From Porphyrobacter sp. (GTDB lineage: Bacteria; Pseudomonadota; Alphaproteobacteria; Sphingomonadales; Sphingomonadaceae): 6,997 nt of DNA. Where the stretch lies: NCBI GenBank assembly GCA_018991295.1, contig JAGKSZ010000018.1:1-6997 (forward strand). The letters are read 5' to 3'. The first letter of the stretch is position 1. Each line of letters starts with the position of its first letter. This document shows, one piece after another, positions 5,809 through 6,997 of the stretch. A model generated the notes under the pieces. The model saw only the letters and a list, made by a program, of their open reading frames with translations, made no database searches and was not told the DNA's origin. Both the position numbers and the translations under genes were made by a program.

Positions 5809-5861
5809 GCCCTGCTCAATTCCCGCTCGTGCAGGGCTTGCCGGAGCACTGACCTTTTTTT
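5809..5861 (+). terminator. Weak possible terminator after the Nudix gene
   Basis: GCCCTGC (5809-5815) and GCAGGGC (5831-5837) form a 7 bp stem with a 15-base loop, and a run of seven T lies at 5855-5861. The T run is 17 bases beyond the stem; a competing 4 bp hairpin (GTGC 5829-5832, GCAC 5846-5849) is nearer to it. Neither is a textbook terminator, but this is the only T-rich site after the pgl-Nudix unit. Confidence 0.3.
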
Positions 5862-5891
5862 GGGTTGGCGGCATCACCGCAGGGAAGTGCA

Positions 5892-5912
5892 GCCCTTCGG
5901 CAGGCTCAGGGC
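5892..5912. repeat. REP-like palindrome between convergent genes
   Basis: GCCCT-TCGGCAGGCTC-AGGGC is an imperfect palindrome with 5 bp arms. It resembles, from memory, the short dispersed intergenic element with a CCTTCGACAGGCTCAGG core that is common in sphingomonads and some other proteobacteria. It starts 9 bases beyond the dinB stop, a typical place for such elements between converging genes. Only one copy is in the window, so its repeated nature cannot be shown here. Confidence 0.5.
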
Positions 5913-5921
5913 GATGGGTTT

Positions 5922-6997
5922 CTACAGAAGCCTGAGCTGCGCATCATCGCGCAAGGGCTTGTCTGCCTGCGCCCCCTCCAGCCCTGAAAGGGTCAAGCCC
6001 ATCAGCCTGATCGGGCCGCGCAAGGGCAGTTCTGTCTCCAGCAGCGCGCGGGCGAGCTTGCCGAATTCGTCCTTGCCGCTGATGTAGTCGGGCAGGGACG
6101 ATGCGCGGGTCATGATCTGGAAATCGGTGAATTTCAGCTTGAGCGTCACCGTGCGGCCCCGAACCGGCACGCCATTCGCGCCTGCGGCTTCGATCCGGTC
6201 CCAGACGATGTCGATAATGTTATCGAGCGTGTCGCGCAAAGCTGCGCCGCTGCCGATGTCATGCGAAAAGGTCCGCTCGCCCCCCACCGATTTGCGGATG
6301 CGATGCGCGGCAACGGGCCTCAGATCAATGCCCCGCGCCGCCCGGTAAAGGTAATCCGCCATGTTGCCGAAAGCGGCGCGCAGGAACGCGATGTCCTTGG
6401 CCGCCAGATCCGCGCCCGTGAGGATGCCGAGCGCGTTCATCTTCGCCTCGGCGCGGGGCCCCACACCGTGGAAGCGCCGGATTGGCAGCCCGGCCACAAA
6501 CTGCGCGCCTTCCCCCGGGCGGATCACGCACATACCATCGGGCTTGTTCTGATCGCTCGCCAGCTTGGCGAGGAACTTGTTGTAACTCACCCCGGCGCTG
6601 GCTGTCAGCCGGGTTTTGGCGCGGATTTCCTGCCGTATCAGCTCAGCGATGCGAGTGGCGCTGCCGATGCCGAGGCGATCATCGGTGACATCAAGATAGG
6701 CCTCATCAAGGCTCAGCGGTTCGATCACGCTGGTGTAATGTTCAAACACGTGGCGGATCTGGCGGCTGGCTTCCTTGTAGGCATCAAAGCGCGGGCGCAC
6801 GAAGATCAGATCGGGGCACAGGCGCTGCGCGGTAATCGAGGGCATGGCGCTCCTCACCCCGAACTTTCGTGCCTCGTAGCTTGCGGCGGCCACCACCCCG
6901 CGCCCGCCCGCGCCGCCGACCGCTACGGGCTTGCCCCTGAGGTCAGGATTGTCGCGCTGTTCGACGCTGGCGAAGAAGGCATCCATATCGACATGGA
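5922..6997 (-). CDS. dinB: DNA polymerase IV (Y family), N-terminus cut by the window
   Basis: Translesion polymerase that copies past damaged bases and misaligned primers, with low fidelity. The first Met inside the window (6986) is not the start: the frame stays open upstream and reads H-V-D before MDAFFASVEQRDNP, which matches the N-terminal HVDMD of E. coli Pol IV. About five residues are missing. Numbering from that internal Met, the palm metal ligands are the Asp just before it and D94-E95 in SLDEAYLD (92-99). The second Phe of DAFFASVE is the steric gate against ribonucleotides. A helix-hairpin-helix region is at about 168-196 and the little-finger motif GERTFSHDI at 236-244. The protein ends in QLRLL, a good beta-clamp binding motif. 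All key residues are present. The gene converges on the Nudix gene. Confidence 0.97.
   Translation of the reverse strand, partial: HVDMDAFFASVEQRDNPDLRGKPVAVGGAGGRGVVAAASYEARKFGVRSAMPSITAQRLCPDLIFVRPRFDAYKEASRQIRHVFEHYTSVIEPLSLDEAYLDVTDDRLGIGSATRIAELIRQEIRAKTRLTASAGVSYNKFLAKLASDQNKPDGMCVIRPGEGAQFVAGLPIRRFHGVGPRAEAKMNALGILTGADLAAKDIAFLRAAFGNMADYLYRAARGIDLRPVAAHRIRKSVGGERTFSHDIGSGAALRDTLDNIIDIVWDRIEAAGANGVPVRGRTVTLKLKFTDFQIMTRASSLPDYISGKDEFGKLARALLETELPLRGPIRLMGLTLSGLEGAQADKPLRDDAQLRLL

Noticed and set aside
1..6997. A defence system, mobile island or CRISPR locus
   Set aside because: No nuclease, transposase, integrase, direct-repeat array or tRNA-linked att site is visible, and base and codon use look even across the window.

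Overview
This window looks like a piece of chromosome from a high-GC alphaproteobacterium, most likely Sphingomonadales (Erythrobacteraceae or Sphingomonadaceae). The evidence is the GC-rich third codon positions throughout, the type of short PhoX and beta-propeller phytase, and a sphingomonad-like intergenic palindrome. The assignment rests on protein style and composition, not on a database comparison. I see no rRNA, tRNA, CRISPR array, transposase, integrase or phage gene.

Layout from left to right: (1) A short left edge (1-76) may hold the first codons of a minus-strand gene running off the window. (2) 77-871 (-) is an HSD10-like short-chain dehydrogenase with an altered active-site motif. 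(3) A 146-base divergent intergenic region separates it from (4) a plus-strand cluster at 1018-4041: a beta-propeller phytase lipoprotein, a Tat-exported PhoX-type phosphatase 10 bases later, and 17 bases after that a six-helix membrane protein that looks like a degenerate GDT1/TMEM165 cation transporter. (5) 4138-4593 (+) is a Dps ferritin-like protein with a strong ribosome binding site and a clear intrinsic terminator. (6) 4663-5800 (+) is a two-gene unit of 6-phosphogluconolactonase and a Nudix hydrolase, 4 bases apart. (7) 5801-5921 is a convergent intergenic region with a REP-like palindrome. (8) 5922-6997 (-) is DNA polymerase IV (dinB), cut at its N-terminus by the window edge.

The most coherent functional unit is the phytase-phoX-membrane protein cluster. 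It would release phosphate from phytate and other phosphomonoesters outside the inner membrane. Both enzyme families depend on calcium, and the third gene resembles a family of Ca/Mn transporters, but its signature motifs are eroded, so a role in metal supply is only a hypothesis. The other genes (NADPH-generating pentose phosphate/Entner-Doudoroff step, Dps, Nudix, Pol IV) are individually ordinary stress or housekeeping functions.

Most of the window is conventional. The points worth a second look are the phosphate cluster, the degenerate GDT1-like protein, the altered SDR active site, and an inverted repeat just ahead of the phytase.
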